64,000 nt of DNA, taken from the NCBI GenBank assembly GCA_921293015.1, contig OV121090.1, forward strand, positions 38,560,533-38,624,532. Direction: 5' to 3'. Position numbers and translations under genes: made by a program. Under the pieces are notes generated by a model. It was not told the origin of the DNA, made no database searches, and worked only from the letters and a program-made list of their open reading frames with translations. Positions 1-12,700 of the stretch are shown here, piece by piece; within the stretch, counting starts at the first letter, position 1; the number at the start of each line of letters is the position of its first letter. This stretch comes from Phorcus lineatus (Eukaryota; Mollusca; Gastropoda; Trochida; Trochidae).

Positions 1-1628
1 ATGTTGAAAAACTATCCACTTCTTTAATTACATCATTGCATGTCAGATTAAGAATCGATTTTCATTTTAAGCAGAAGATTTATATAACAGGATTCAGTTC
101 CTAAGTGCAAACAAACATGGAGGTGCTACGAGGGAAAACTCTGCACCTGATGCCTCGGCTTATCTGATTTGTATCTTCAGCTAGGATGATAACACTACTA
201 GATACATAAGTATTTCACTAGTCCTGCTTCATGACTGTGTATAAAGATAGAAGCCTTAATTACAGTCTAGGTCCTCATTCAGCACGTCTAAATTTTACTG
301 TATGAAATTAAATGCCTTAAGAAATAAAATGACCTGTATAAAGGAACAGTTATCGTTATATAAACTTCCAAGTTTAAATTTTAGTCTAGTAGTCGACAAG
401 ATACATATTTTACATATGAGATGCTTGTGGTGTCTTATTGTTTTACATAGAGGTGCAATGATTCAATAGACTGACACCATTCTCTGGAAGGATCACAAGT
501 TTCAATTTCTTCATTAATAAAATAAAAGACTTTTAATTAATGAGGATCGGAAGCACAAGGAAAAGCAATTTTGAGCTAAGATAGAATTGGTTTTGAGTGT
601 AATGTCAAGTTTTGTGTAGGGGTGGGTTGAGGTGAAAATGATAAGAAAGGGGCTCTGAGTCAGACTATTGCATGTAGTGAGTCAATAAAGGTATGCACTG
701 ACAGTGTCCTTTCACTAACTTATTTCTTTGTATCTTGTATTTTCGCAGTGAAATAGGAAATGTAAGGATGCACATGCATGTATTTATTCTTGTACATTTT
801 ACTTGTTCATAGAGATTAAAAATCTACTACAATTTTATTTGTTTCTAAGTGACTCAACATTCTTTAAAAAACCACACAAAAACTTGCAAGAAATCCCCTC
901 AAATCAGTTGAAACTTGTGTTATGATCTTTAATTAGAACCTCCAGTTTTCCACTGTTGGTTATTACAAGATAAATGAAAAGTAGGCAATCATTACTCCAA
1001 CAATTGAGTCAACATCAAATTTTGCAATGACAACAAAGTTGATTTTTAACAAATGTTTACTATTTTCTATGATTCATAAGATGTCTATGTAAGTCATTTA
1101 AAGATTAGGGTGTACCCTAAGATCTGACAAGTCATTGATTGATCTTATCATCACCTGTCCATTTGAAGATAATTAGTTTGCCTTCAAGGTACAGTATGCC
1201 ATTTGAGTTTATCTAATTCCACAATGAAGGTTACATCAAATCAACTTGTAATTCAATTCAGAAAAGGTCTTAAGAATTTCAGTTACAACTACATAGATAG
1301 ACAACAGTAGATTTCTTTAAAACCCAATGCAATCTATAACGCACAAATTAAGGTAGGCTTACCAATTAATCTGAGCATGATTTACACAGGTAAAATCATT
1401 TTCAGGTACGTTCGACAAAGACTGCCAAGAACAACTTGTGGCATTTACGTAATTTATACTCAAACATTGTATAGTATTGTTGGGGAAGGGAAGTACTGTA
1501 CAATTTGGTCTCCTCGACATCATAACACCAGCAAATAGTTCGTGTTGACATGCCGGGGAGGGGGTAAGCTTTGGACATCCTCGCACATTTCGGTCTCGCA
1601 CCTGTGCAGCTTTCTAATTTGTCCTTAC
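1..1628. other. Probable intron of the left-hand minus gene
   Basis: AT-rich sequence with no long open frame except the 80-codon stretch at 1601-1360 on the minus strand, which ends in a donor-like GTAAGC but has no independent support. I see no repeat or RNA gene here. Confidence 0.3.
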
Positions 1629-1691
1629 CTTACTCTTCACTTCAATCTTTCCATTCTCAAGTCTGCCACTTGATTTGGTATTTTTCGCCAT
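1629..1691 (-). CDS. Candidate first coding exon of an unrecognised gene running left
   Basis: Read on the minus strand, an ATG at 1691 opens 21 codons (starting MAKNTKSSGRLENGK) and ends exactly at a good donor, AAG|GTAAGG. Without splicing the frame meets a stop five codons later, which supports a splice here. A promoter-like stretch with a CRE site lies about 110 bp upstream. The peptide is short, lysine- and serine-rich, and matches no family I can name. The next exon should lie further left, either in 1-1600 or outside the window. A second open stretch at 1601-1360 starts at a CAG acceptor in the same phase and ends at a donor (ATTG|GTAAGC), but the intron would be only 27 nt, so I do not join them. 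The call rests on start, frame and donor only. Confidence 0.4.
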
Positions 1692-3715
1692 AATTCCTTT
1701 GCAAGGCCTACATTAGGCCGTCGGTTCAGGTATATCAACACAGTATCCACAAATTTACTGACCCAGTTCGGCCCTCGATATTTCAATAGTGACTAACTAC
1801 TGTGACGTCACAAGGAACGTCCTTGCCCCCACAAAGCATTATCCCTACGACGAATATTCTTTTCTTAGCGTCGTCTGTTGACATTTTAGATATACGTTTT
1901 ATCTTCGAAGCAGTTTGTTAATCTTATTTCCCAAACACATATTCAAGATTCTCGAATAACTCATTAACATTTATTTCGATTTTAAAACTTTATATTTGGG
2001 AAAATCACACATAAAGTATTTTTTTTATGAAGACTTGCCGAGGTGAATTATGAAACTTAAGTTCGAAGAAATAATAAATCCCTCTTGCCTAATCTCTTAC
2101 CGAGCTTCAGATATTCCCAATTTTGAACCTCTGTTTATTCATGGAGGATGAGAGGGAGAGCCTAAATAAGTTTTCATCTAATAAACATAAAACCACTTGA
2201 TAAAATCCTTTGCATGTCATATTTTTCATGACTATACTTATTTAGTGGCATAGAGGTCTACTTTTTCTAAATTCGTGATTGAAATTAACATAGATTCCTT
2301 TCAATTCTAAAGTCAAAAGTTAACGCAAAGAGTTTTGTTTATATTTGAGTTCCGTTCACTGTGGCATTTTTTTAAACCGATTTATTCAAATAAGTTGAAC
2401 GCAGGTTTGCAATCGGCATCTTCCTACGAGGAGAGAATAATGTTTGAGAGTAGCGGTAGCATTTCGTATGCATGATAATATCCATCACTTCACGCATAGT
2501 ATGCTGTTGGTGTCAAATATGTGAAACTTCATAAATGTTCTTTTTTAACTGGAAGTAGTTATTGTGTCTGAAAATGAACATCTTAATGCCTATCATTTCA
2601 GTATAGCGGACAAAAATACAGGTCTAAGTCGAGATTTGTGATTGAAAAGCTGACAATGGCCACGCACCAATGACTCGTACAAACGTAATTTGTAAACTTA
2701 CTGACAACAGACACATCGACAAATATAGGATATAGTGCTTAGTAGGTCACATTACTAATATACATAGAACGGAGCGTTGAATTTCGATTGAAATTGAAAA
2801 CATTAACATACCATTATTTAAGCATTTTAGAGATGAAGATGCAATATTAGAAAGGAGATTTGAATTTAGCTCAGGACAAAAGTTTGTTTTTGAAATTTTC
2901 TTTTGGTACTTATAGCTTTAGACATGCGACGGGTCTTATCATTGTGACTTTGGGTTATCTCAATACAGAGGGTCAGATTTTCAAACTCCTTAGGATATAT
3001 TAATCAATAAAAATTTTAGACGCGAAAAGAACAACATTATAGTTTTGTTCATGGAACTTTTATCGAATTTATCTTTATTCTTAAACAATCTCGGTAACAT
3101 AAAATTTTGTCTATAAGGAATTTTCACCTAGTCTTAAAATATTTGTAATGCATTTCGTTATTTATGTATTGCATAGTGTTATCGATATAAGCATTTCTTA
3201 AGTAGAGAAAATGGAAACATATGAAAGATATGAGTCTGACATATGTCCCTGATAATATATGGTAATAGATTGAAAATATAGTTCATTGATAACTGCAGTG
3301 AAAAATACTTAATGACGTGCACGCGTGTCATGGCTAATTTATATCATTGCTATGTGATGTTATTGAGCGACTATGTAAAACAGTAAATATAATAATACGT
3401 TGTTGTACTAATAGTTTGTTTATTTTTCTTGTTCGGCAATTTACGGGACGTGGGCGAAAATTGCCGACATATTCCGAATACCAGAAATAGTCTTAAACCA
3501 AAATGTTTATTGAATAAATATTGTAATATTCTTATAATGATTATCTATTTGTTCATAAACATCAAACAGATAACTTAATTACGTAATGTAAGGTTTTGTT
3601 TATAGAAATGAATCGATTGTCAACCAGTAAATAAAAAGTAAAATCTAAACATTTTTGATCGAGGGTTCAAAATAGAGATTCTCGGGCGGGAGATGGAAAA
3701 GAAACATGAGTCAAA
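1692..3715. other. Divergent intergenic region between the left gene and TPP1
   Basis: About 2 kb of AT-rich DNA separates the two candidate start codons, which point away from each other. It must hold the TPP1 promoter and 5' UTR and the leftward gene's promoter. I see no coding exon, tandem repeat or clear transposon end. No TATA box is obvious close to 3716. Confidence 0.5.
1803..1810. promoter_or_regulatory. Perfect CRE/ATF palindrome TGACGTCA
   Basis: The eight-base full CRE site lies about 110 bp upstream of the candidate ATG at 1691 (minus strand), in a locally more GC-rich stretch. CREB/ATF proteins bind this site in animals. Its placement suggests the core promoter of the leftward gene. 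An exact 8-mer is expected roughly once or twice per 64 kb by chance, so position is the main argument. Confidence 0.4.
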
Positions 3716-6700
3716 ATGTTTCGTTTTTCAAAAAGTAAAGACAAACAAAAGTCATGGATATTAGATTTTGTCCTGGGAAAAAATAAACAAACAAAGGGTC
3801 AAATTGTCAAAGTGTGCAGGGTAAGTGTTGGTTTTGTTAGATGATGTATCCGTATTGAAAAGGACTTGTCCGGTTTTCGTTTTCTTTATTTTTCTTTGCA
3901 GACGTCAACATTACTTAAAAAGCACGAGTTGAATAGATAAACATCATTTATCTGATAGCTGACTTTTTAAAAAACAAGCTACGTCCTTTCTTTAATGCAC
4001 TTGATTTGGATCTTTTAACCCTTGGCCTTTGATACACAGTAGTTTGTCTAGTCCAGCTTGCTTGACGTCTTCCTTCGTTGACGTCTAGGATCCGAAGCCT
4101 ATTTTATCTGTAGCAGCTTCCTGACGAATTTGATCTAGAAGGATTTTGAAAGCTAGATCTAAGTCAATCAAAACGAAAAATCTAACTTCAATCTACACAT
4201 GTATGGAAAGATTAACCCTTTGACTATTATGTCAAATTGTAGTTCAGATAATGTAAACTTTGGTTCATGGTAGACCGAAATTTCTGTCGCCGAATGCTCT
4301 ATTCTCACAAGCGAGCCGCATACTAATCCAATGTGGTTGCAGGTAGAGCCTCTCGACCTAGGTTCATGTGTGATCACTGCACACCCGAAGTTTAGAGTCC
4401 AAAGCTTATTTCATCTGTAGCAGGGATTTGCCTTCCGAGTCAATAAAAACAAAACATCTAACTTCAATCAACACATGGATAGAAAGATAAACCCTTTGAC
4501 TAATATATCCAACCGTTTTTTCATCTTAGAAAATTTTCTTTTTTATTCAGTGGCAACGAATGCATCGCTACCCCCTACCCAAAATGGTGTGTGTCAATGT
4601 TGTCAAACACGAGGGGGGTAGCACTGAATTCAGTGTTGCTGAACAAAAAAGAAAATTTTCTTAGATGTGACAGCAATTGGATTAGTCCAGCTTGCAAGAC
4701 CTCTTCCTACATCGACCGAAGTTTAGATTATCTGAACTGGGGTTTGTCTAAAGGCGAGGGGAAGTGAAACAATTTTTGCGGTTCATGTAAGCTAGGGAAA
4801 GTATTGTGCTGTGCAATGTTTTTCCCCTTCAAAGAAAAAAAAAAGAGTTTTAGTTTAAGGGTTTCAAGCTAATCATCTGATGACTGATCAAAAATTTGAT
4901 AATATGTCATGTTTCTACGAAATGTGAAAACAAAAACATTGCTTGTTTGAAATAAAAGAATTTTTTGAATATTTGTTCTTCATCCAGCACATATCTGGCC
5001 CAGACGAAGATGGAAGTATCACAAAACAGGTGTCTGACAATGCAGTCTTCATCACTGCTATCTTCACACAAGAAGCAATTGACAACTATTCCTTCGAGTA
5101 TGTAGTTCAGTAGATTATGTATTACTCACAGACTTTAAAAATCTCTGGTTAACCTCAACCTCGACAGTCAAGAATAGGGGAGCTAGGATACCAAGTGTTT
5201 CAAAATCTGTAAAGATGTAGGCTACAATTTTGATTTTGTAATATACTATGAATGTTTCATGCAATGGAATTGTTTCTAGGTTAGTTAGTATGTCAGTTGC
5301 CAAAGTCTTCCATCAGAGACCCATTGTATGCCAAATGTAATCATGTCCATCAAAGATTTAATGATCTATGACATAATGATCTAGCCAAAAGGTTTTCAAT
5401 TTCCCCATGATCAATTCTTTTTCAAAACCTTATTTCCTGTATTTTGATAGCAAGTATTAGCTTGTTTCTGTAGAATGTCATGTAAGGATAATAACGGTAC
5501 ACTTAACTTTTAGAATTTTGTTTCTAACGTTCTAAGTTAGTTCGCCGCTAATCGCTGAAATATTGCCCAAGCAGCCTTATACAATAACTCACTCACTCTA
5601 AGTTAGTATTTTGACAATGGTTACAATTCAATAAGTATCAATCAATATGCTAAGAGGTATGCAATTGCTTAGTGAAATATGACTGTTGGTATGTTTTCAG
5701 TGAAGACATGTGTACACCGCCTGAATGGAACCAAGCACTTCTCATTGTTAAAGAATACAGTCTTGTCTTTCTGCCGTCGGAATCTCTGGTGAGTTAGGAT
5801 CACGGAAACATTCAAGTTTTACATTAGGAACACTGCATTAAGTACATGCTGGACCATAATTTGTCTGACACGTGTATTCCCTGTTCCATTTTGGTGACAA
5901 ATTATTGACTTTTTTGCTGTCACAAAAAGTGATAATTCAACTACATATGACTATCATAATTGGTGTTAAAAGCACCCCTTTCATCCAGGGATAAACCTAG
6001 GATGCGTTTCTGCGGCATTTCCGCATACAAATGAAAATTCCCGCACATATAAATTGAAGCTGCGCCCCTTTAACGCATTCTTTTGTAAAATAACGCAACT
6101 ATAAAATCCGAATGCGGCCTATATTTATAAATGAAAGTAAATTGTAATCTAAAAACTCGTCACTAAATCACGATCATTCGCCGCAAGCACTCAGACAGTG
6201 AACCAGTTTATCGACCGACGACGATATGCATCAACGTCCCTGATTGGCCATTGTAATATTCTCAGCCAATGGAAAAGCGTGTTAGTTACGGATTTGTAAC
6301 TTCGCTGTCTAATCTCGCTTTCACTTTCGGTTTCATTTCCCGCACTAATATACAAATGGATCATGTCGCAGAAAAATATTTTGAGTTTCTTTAGCAAACA
6401 GACAGATCACAATCGTCTCCTCCTATAACGAAGAAACGGACACTTGTTGATTATGATTATGATAACGACAGCGATTCTGAATCTGACGAAATGGTTCAAA
6501 CCAAAATTGGTGGCCCTAGCAAAGCTAAAAAATTTCAAGTAAAAAGTATAAAAACTTAATGTGTAACAGTTTATTCAAACAAGTTATTCTGAAAATTCAA
6601 ACGCACAGTGAAACATTCTGAAAAGGCCCACCCTAATTGATCAGGTGGGGCCCTTGGGACCACCTCCCAAAAAAATAGGGCCCACCCAAATTTTACCAGG

Positions 6701-9700
6701 TGGGGCATTGACCCACCCCAAAAAAATCCTAGGTTTATCACTGTTCATCAACTTAAGAACCTTCAGCTCCTCAAATCTGACATCATATAAGACTTATTAT
6801 ATTTTGAGATAAGAAGATAACAGATGTCGACTTGTCTAACGACTACCTAATTTAGTCTGTTTGGAATTTAATTGAAATTATTGCAAACATATATTTACAG
6901 GTGAAAATATTAAAACTTAAATACTTCAGTTGTGTGACATATTTTGTGTAGCATGCAATAGCCTCTCTGATTACATAATCATGGCCTTGTCTCTGGTGGA
7001 ATGTACCTGTTCATTAAGCTTACATGGTCATCTGAAAGTTGTCTATTTAGTAAACAGTATCCATCCATTCATTATAAAATGTAACAAAGTAATGTTGAGT
7101 CAATGTTCGTCCTTCAGCTAGACACCTCATCACAGATGTGTTGACAGCAGTGAAGGGGTGTTTGTGCAGATTGAAAATAACTCTACCACCTTTTTTGATA
7201 TTTTTAGAGACTGTTTTAGACATCTGTGGTTTGACTCTGAAAACATCTTAAGGTAGCCATTCTCCGGGAAATTTTTTTCTGGTAAAACCCTAAATAAAAA
7301 TATCTTGCAGTCATGATTAGCAGTTTCTTGATGATGTTTTGAGTAGATATTTAGAGAAAGAATTGTCTGATTTGCAGGAAAATCCATTTTAAGAAAGCTT
7401 TTTTCTGTCATTTCTGAGAGTACATTAGTTTTTAACTTTTGATTCCTTGATAATGATTTCCTACTTCTTTTATTTCAGGAAAATTGTCAATTCGCTCTGG
7501 CAATAAAGAAGTTTTCTCTGTTGGATCTGAACAATGGCATTGAGAGCAAAAACAGAATATATGACTGGTCAGTATTAAAATGCACGCTGGCTCAAACTTC
7601 TTGTCAGAGCTACAATTATAGACTTTCAGTCTGAAATGTGAAGTGTATTTGTAGCCTTTTCTTATACAATTTGCTATTTGTGATCAAGTTATGATTTCTG
7701 AAATTCCGCTTTGAGAAGAACAAATGGACCAGCAGGTTGCACCCACTGATTTTGCGAGCGCAGATTGACATTCCAATTCTGAAGCTGCAGCAAAGCTAAT
7801 GAAGTAGGCTGCAAAAAAGGTTTTACTATATAAGTTGCAACAGTGCTTACTTTGGAAAATATTGACTGTATCATTTGATAAGTGATGTTAGTTTCAGAGT
7901 TTTATTGTGTCAGAAAGAACTGCAGTACAATATACATAGGTCTTGATTCAGTTGAGTGATATTCTGAAAACTTTGTTCCAGCATGGCAAATCCACTTGTA
8001 CAGAAAGCTGCTGAGGAGGTTTGGACTGAACACAAGTGAGTCACTCAAATGAGTTGAAAGTAAATGAAGTGTCATAAAATCAACATTAAAACCCAAAGCT
8101 GCAGAACTCTCACAGGAAAATATTATCAGTGTTAGATATACCTCCTTGCGTTCCAGTGACAGAAACGTTTTAGATGCTTCTATCGCTACATATCACTAAT
8201 CTAGTGCAAACATATTTTATGATAGTGGGAGAAATAGTGTAAGCATTGAAATATTCTCCAAACTGTAAAGATACCTACTTTAATTGTTAAAGACAATTGT
8301 CAAGGCCCCATTAAACAAATCGGTTTGAATATGATTTCAATGAGGCCCTTTAAAAAGTATAGTAAGTATTTCAAGCTTACAAGTTATGGAGCTCATTTTG
8401 TATATTCACTGATACATCTTTGGTAATGATTGATGTCCTTCCTCCTTATTTCTAGGGGTGAAACGGTTCACTACTACAGTACAGTTACGTTTGGTTACAT
8501 TAATATGGATTTTTGGTTTGCATCGCATAATTAATTTGTGTCCAAAAATCATTTTAATAACTTAAAAAACCAATAATATTTATTCAAAAAGTTAATTACC
8601 AAAAAAATGTTATTTATTACGATTAAATGTCTTCAAGTTTTGAAGTGGTAACGATACCTGTAGCCATTTTACCGGAAGTAAACATTCAGAACGATTTAGA
8701 TCTTCAACTCTCAACAATAGTGTTTGAATGATGTGACTTTTCGAGATCTCTTTCAAAGAAATATGGCGACTATTGGTTTCATAACAAACTGAAAATGTAC
8801 CGCAATATGTACCGAACCGAAGCACAAGCGTACCGTTTCACCCCTACTTATTTCTTCAGTGCAAACAAAGGTAATACAGAGGACTCTCTGATGTTGGGCA
8901 GCCAGTTAAGCGTCTTACTGGATGCTATGGGACCTGAAGCTGTTGACAGTCAAGCCGGGTCACAGCGACCCTCAACCAGCAAGGAAAATGGTATGTGCGT
9001 TTTGCTCTGTCTGTCCATCTGGCTTAAATACCCTGTTTGTGCTTCAATGTTTTGCTAGTAGAGGCTTTGATTGAGGGAATAGAGTTTGTGTAAATGAGAC
9101 TGGTGAGTTTTGGAGATTGTCTGATCATTGGGGGTCATTAAATGATTTAGACCTTGTATTTCATATGTAAGTCTTCAACAAAATGAAGTGATTTGTGAAA
9201 GAATGTGTTAGAGAGCCAATGGCTCTATGTTTCAGTAACATCTTTCAACAGTGACAACTGCATGAAGAAGTGTTATTATTTTCTACTTTATAACACTTAG
9301 TGTTCTATATGAAAAGGAAGCTTACTTCAGATTATAGTTTAATTGTTGATAGCTACACACATCAACGTTAAACTTGTCCATGTTTTTCTTGTTTAGCAAG
9401 AGAGGGAGTAGATGTTTCAATAGTGTTCTTTTGTTTAGAACAGGTTAAACACATTCTTATAATCTTAGTTCCTGAACAAAACCTGGTGATAATTTATATA
9501 CTCATTTATTTCTTGCACAGTTCAGAAATTTAAGCATAATTATTGGAACTAAGAACTTCATCAATGCATTAAAGTAATTCATATTCAAGGAGAGGTTGTT
9601 CCGGATTGTAAAAGGTTGAATAAAGCCATGAATTATGGGCTATTATAATGTATTTATCAGATCTGTTTGCTGATCCAAGACTACATTTTATTCTTACTCA

Positions 9701-12700
9701 GAAGTGAAGAAGCAGTCAAGTCAAGACTTATGGAGTTATTGGGAGAGACTGAAGAGGCGGTTATCAGCGACAGATTGGATCATACCCAAGCAACAAGAGG
9801 ATGAGCTTGCATCAGTCAATGGTATGTTATGGTAATGTAGTGAACAAGTGATTTTGGGAATATGTAAGATCAATCATATTTCATGCTTTATTGTAGCTGT
9901 TAAAGTGACAATGAGAAATGGCATTGGAAACCTCTTAACAAACTTTTGGACCTAAGTCACCTTCACAGAATTTGAACATTTGTACATACAGTGTGTTCTA
10001 TAACAGTTGATTTCATTCATTTTCTTTCAGAGGCATTTTAGAAGTTGAAATGACGATAATGACAAGAAATATATGGATAACAACTTCTTTATTCATTGTA
10101 TACAATGAATAAAGTTGTTATCCATATATTTCTTGTCATGATTTCATTCATGTTAAGAACAAGCACTTGAATATGAACATACAGTATTCTCTCATTACCT
10201 CTTGAATTGACAAAATAATCTTCTGCCTATTTTCACGTTTATTTTATGATAGAAGAAATCAAATTCATTTTCAGAGTGGAAGGAAGACTATGTTCCTCCT
10301 CTTTCCAGTTCTAGGAGTGACTCTGGAGATGCCGGAAGTTCCCAGCTTCAGCCTATCCCTGGACCAAGTTTACCAGGATCTTCTGGGGACCAGGCTACCA
10401 AACCTGGTAAGGACGGTAAGATCCCAGAACCAGCTAAAGACTCACCCTCACCAGACTCACCAGGCAGAAGAAACATAGACAGAAGATGTTCAACACCCTC
10501 AAAAAGAGATTGTAGTGATGTTGACTCTCCTCCAAGCAGTTTACCTGGAACATCCAAGGAGGTTATGTCTGGAAAGACAATTGTTGCTGGTCAGATCAAT
10601 GACTTTCGTTCTCCTGGTGGAAAAAAAGGACAGAAAAAATTTGAGAACATAGATGCTGGAGCTTCAAGCAGAGAGACTAATCATACTGATACTGACAAAA
10701 ATGCAAAAGCAAAGTCACCAAAAAGAAACTTAAATCTTGGTGAAGATTCTTCAGAACATTGTGTAGGCGTGTCAAGAGTGAAAGAAAAGGGTAAAAGGGA
10801 CACACCTGTTACAAGTGGTGAAGAACCCAAAACTTCTGACTTGGAAATTAAACCAGCTTTTGAAAAGGAATATGATAACTGTAATAAGTCATCAAAAGCG
10901 CCAACGCCAGATATAGAAATTGTAGAAGTTTTCACATTGGCAAATCTTCCCACAGTAAGTCTCTTAAGCTTTGCATGAGCTTTTTTTTTTCGCATGATCA
11001 AGTCTTGTAATATTGTATTCTCTACTCAGAAAGTATGTGAAAAAATGTTTTGTTGATTTTGTTATCCTACAACGATCTCATTTGGCTCCTTCCCCATAAT
11101 TCATACGACCTTGATAGGAGTAAAAAATCATAAAGTCTTACAAGAATGCATCTCACAAAACAAAGATTTAAATCCCAATATGCCATTATCCACCTTCAGG
11201 TTTCTATTTAGCTGCAAGGTGTCATGCAGTACCTTGAAATAAAATGAATTTCATTATGTAGATCTGCAGATGGTATTTATTTACAATTTCAGATGAGAGG
11301 CAAATTTTCTAATGGGCCTTTCATGATTTTCAGATTAATACACATTAATACATATTCTGTCATTTCTCATCTCTATCTTCTCTCCCCAGGCATGGCACAC
11401 AAGTCAGGAATCAATCCAGCTGTCCTGTCCCTCTCAAACAGATTCACAAGACGATTCCCAGTTCGAGAATAGTCAGGATTCATTCAGCAAGAAGGAGGAC
11501 GTCAGTGATTTTTCTCAGGCGGAGAATAGCCAACCTGTTTCTAAAATGTTAGATGAGGTCATTGTCTTGTCAGAAGATCCAATTAGAGATGATGTTCAAA
11601 GTGGTGGGAGTATGAATGTTTTGCCGGCAATCCAGGAACATCAAGAGGATCAGGAAACTGGTAAAGATTTGAAGAAAGCTTCCGAAAAAGATAGTGAAGA
11701 AAACGGAAATTTGAAAGATTCAAAACAAATGAGCGATGAGAAACAGAAGAGTTCAACTCCATCAAGGGGACAAAGGAAAAGAGTGACAAGTTTCTTCAAC
11801 AAGAGTATTGATGCATCTTGTATTGCTCGAGCATCCACCAGTTCTAGGATAAGTAGTGTTGGAGATGAGTTTGAATCTGCTTTACTTCCACCAGATGATG
11901 CTCCAGCTAGTCCACCAACCAAAGACTCTGACCAAGACCATAAAGGAAGTGAAGCTGATAAAAGAAGAGTGTCCTTTGCTCCTACAGCTATGTCAACAAG
12001 GAGTAGTCGGAAACAAAGTGAAGCTCTCGATGCCACAGAGTCCATGGTTTATGTGGATGCCAAGTCTCATTTGTCAAATTTGGAATCTCCAGACACAGAC
12101 TACCCGCAGTCCCAGCCATTCATTCCAGCAACTCAAGATCCTTTAGCAGAGTACATAGAAGAAGATGGAATTGTTCAGCTTCAAGATAGAACTGGAGAGA
12201 GGATAGAGTTTGAATCTGGAAAGGGAGACAGTCAATTGGAGATGTCTTATCATCATTCAACACAATCTTCAACTGTTGCTCCTGGCAAGCCAGACCTTTC
12301 TATTTCACCAATTAGAGAAACAAAACAGCTTGTGGATACTTCAATGAGTGACGACAATAATTCTGAAGAGGGGCGCTCATCTAAAGAACATTCTGGATCT
12401 TCTGTTTCTGTTATACCCAATTCTGAACTTATTGACCAAGAATCTCATTCAAAAAGTGCAAGCAGCACAAGTTCTGGAAAATCACATAAAAGGGAAAATG
12501 AATCTGGAAGTGTTCCTGCGCCTAGAGGTAAGTCTTACCTTAACACTTACTGTGACCAACATCCAAGTTTTGCTGAATCTGGTTCTGAGGAACAAATTCC
12601 ACTTTCTGGAAGCATATATGATTTCCCTGATTCTAGTCAAGAAACCAAAAGGAAATCTCAGAAGAAATTTGAAAAGATTCCAACAGTTGTTAGGAGATCA

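Noticed and set aside
1360-1601. 80-codon minus-strand stretch with acceptor, donor and several N-glycosylation-like sites
   Set aside because: Joining it to the exon at 1691-1629 would need a 27-nt intron; another frame over the same bases is equally open. Left unassigned.
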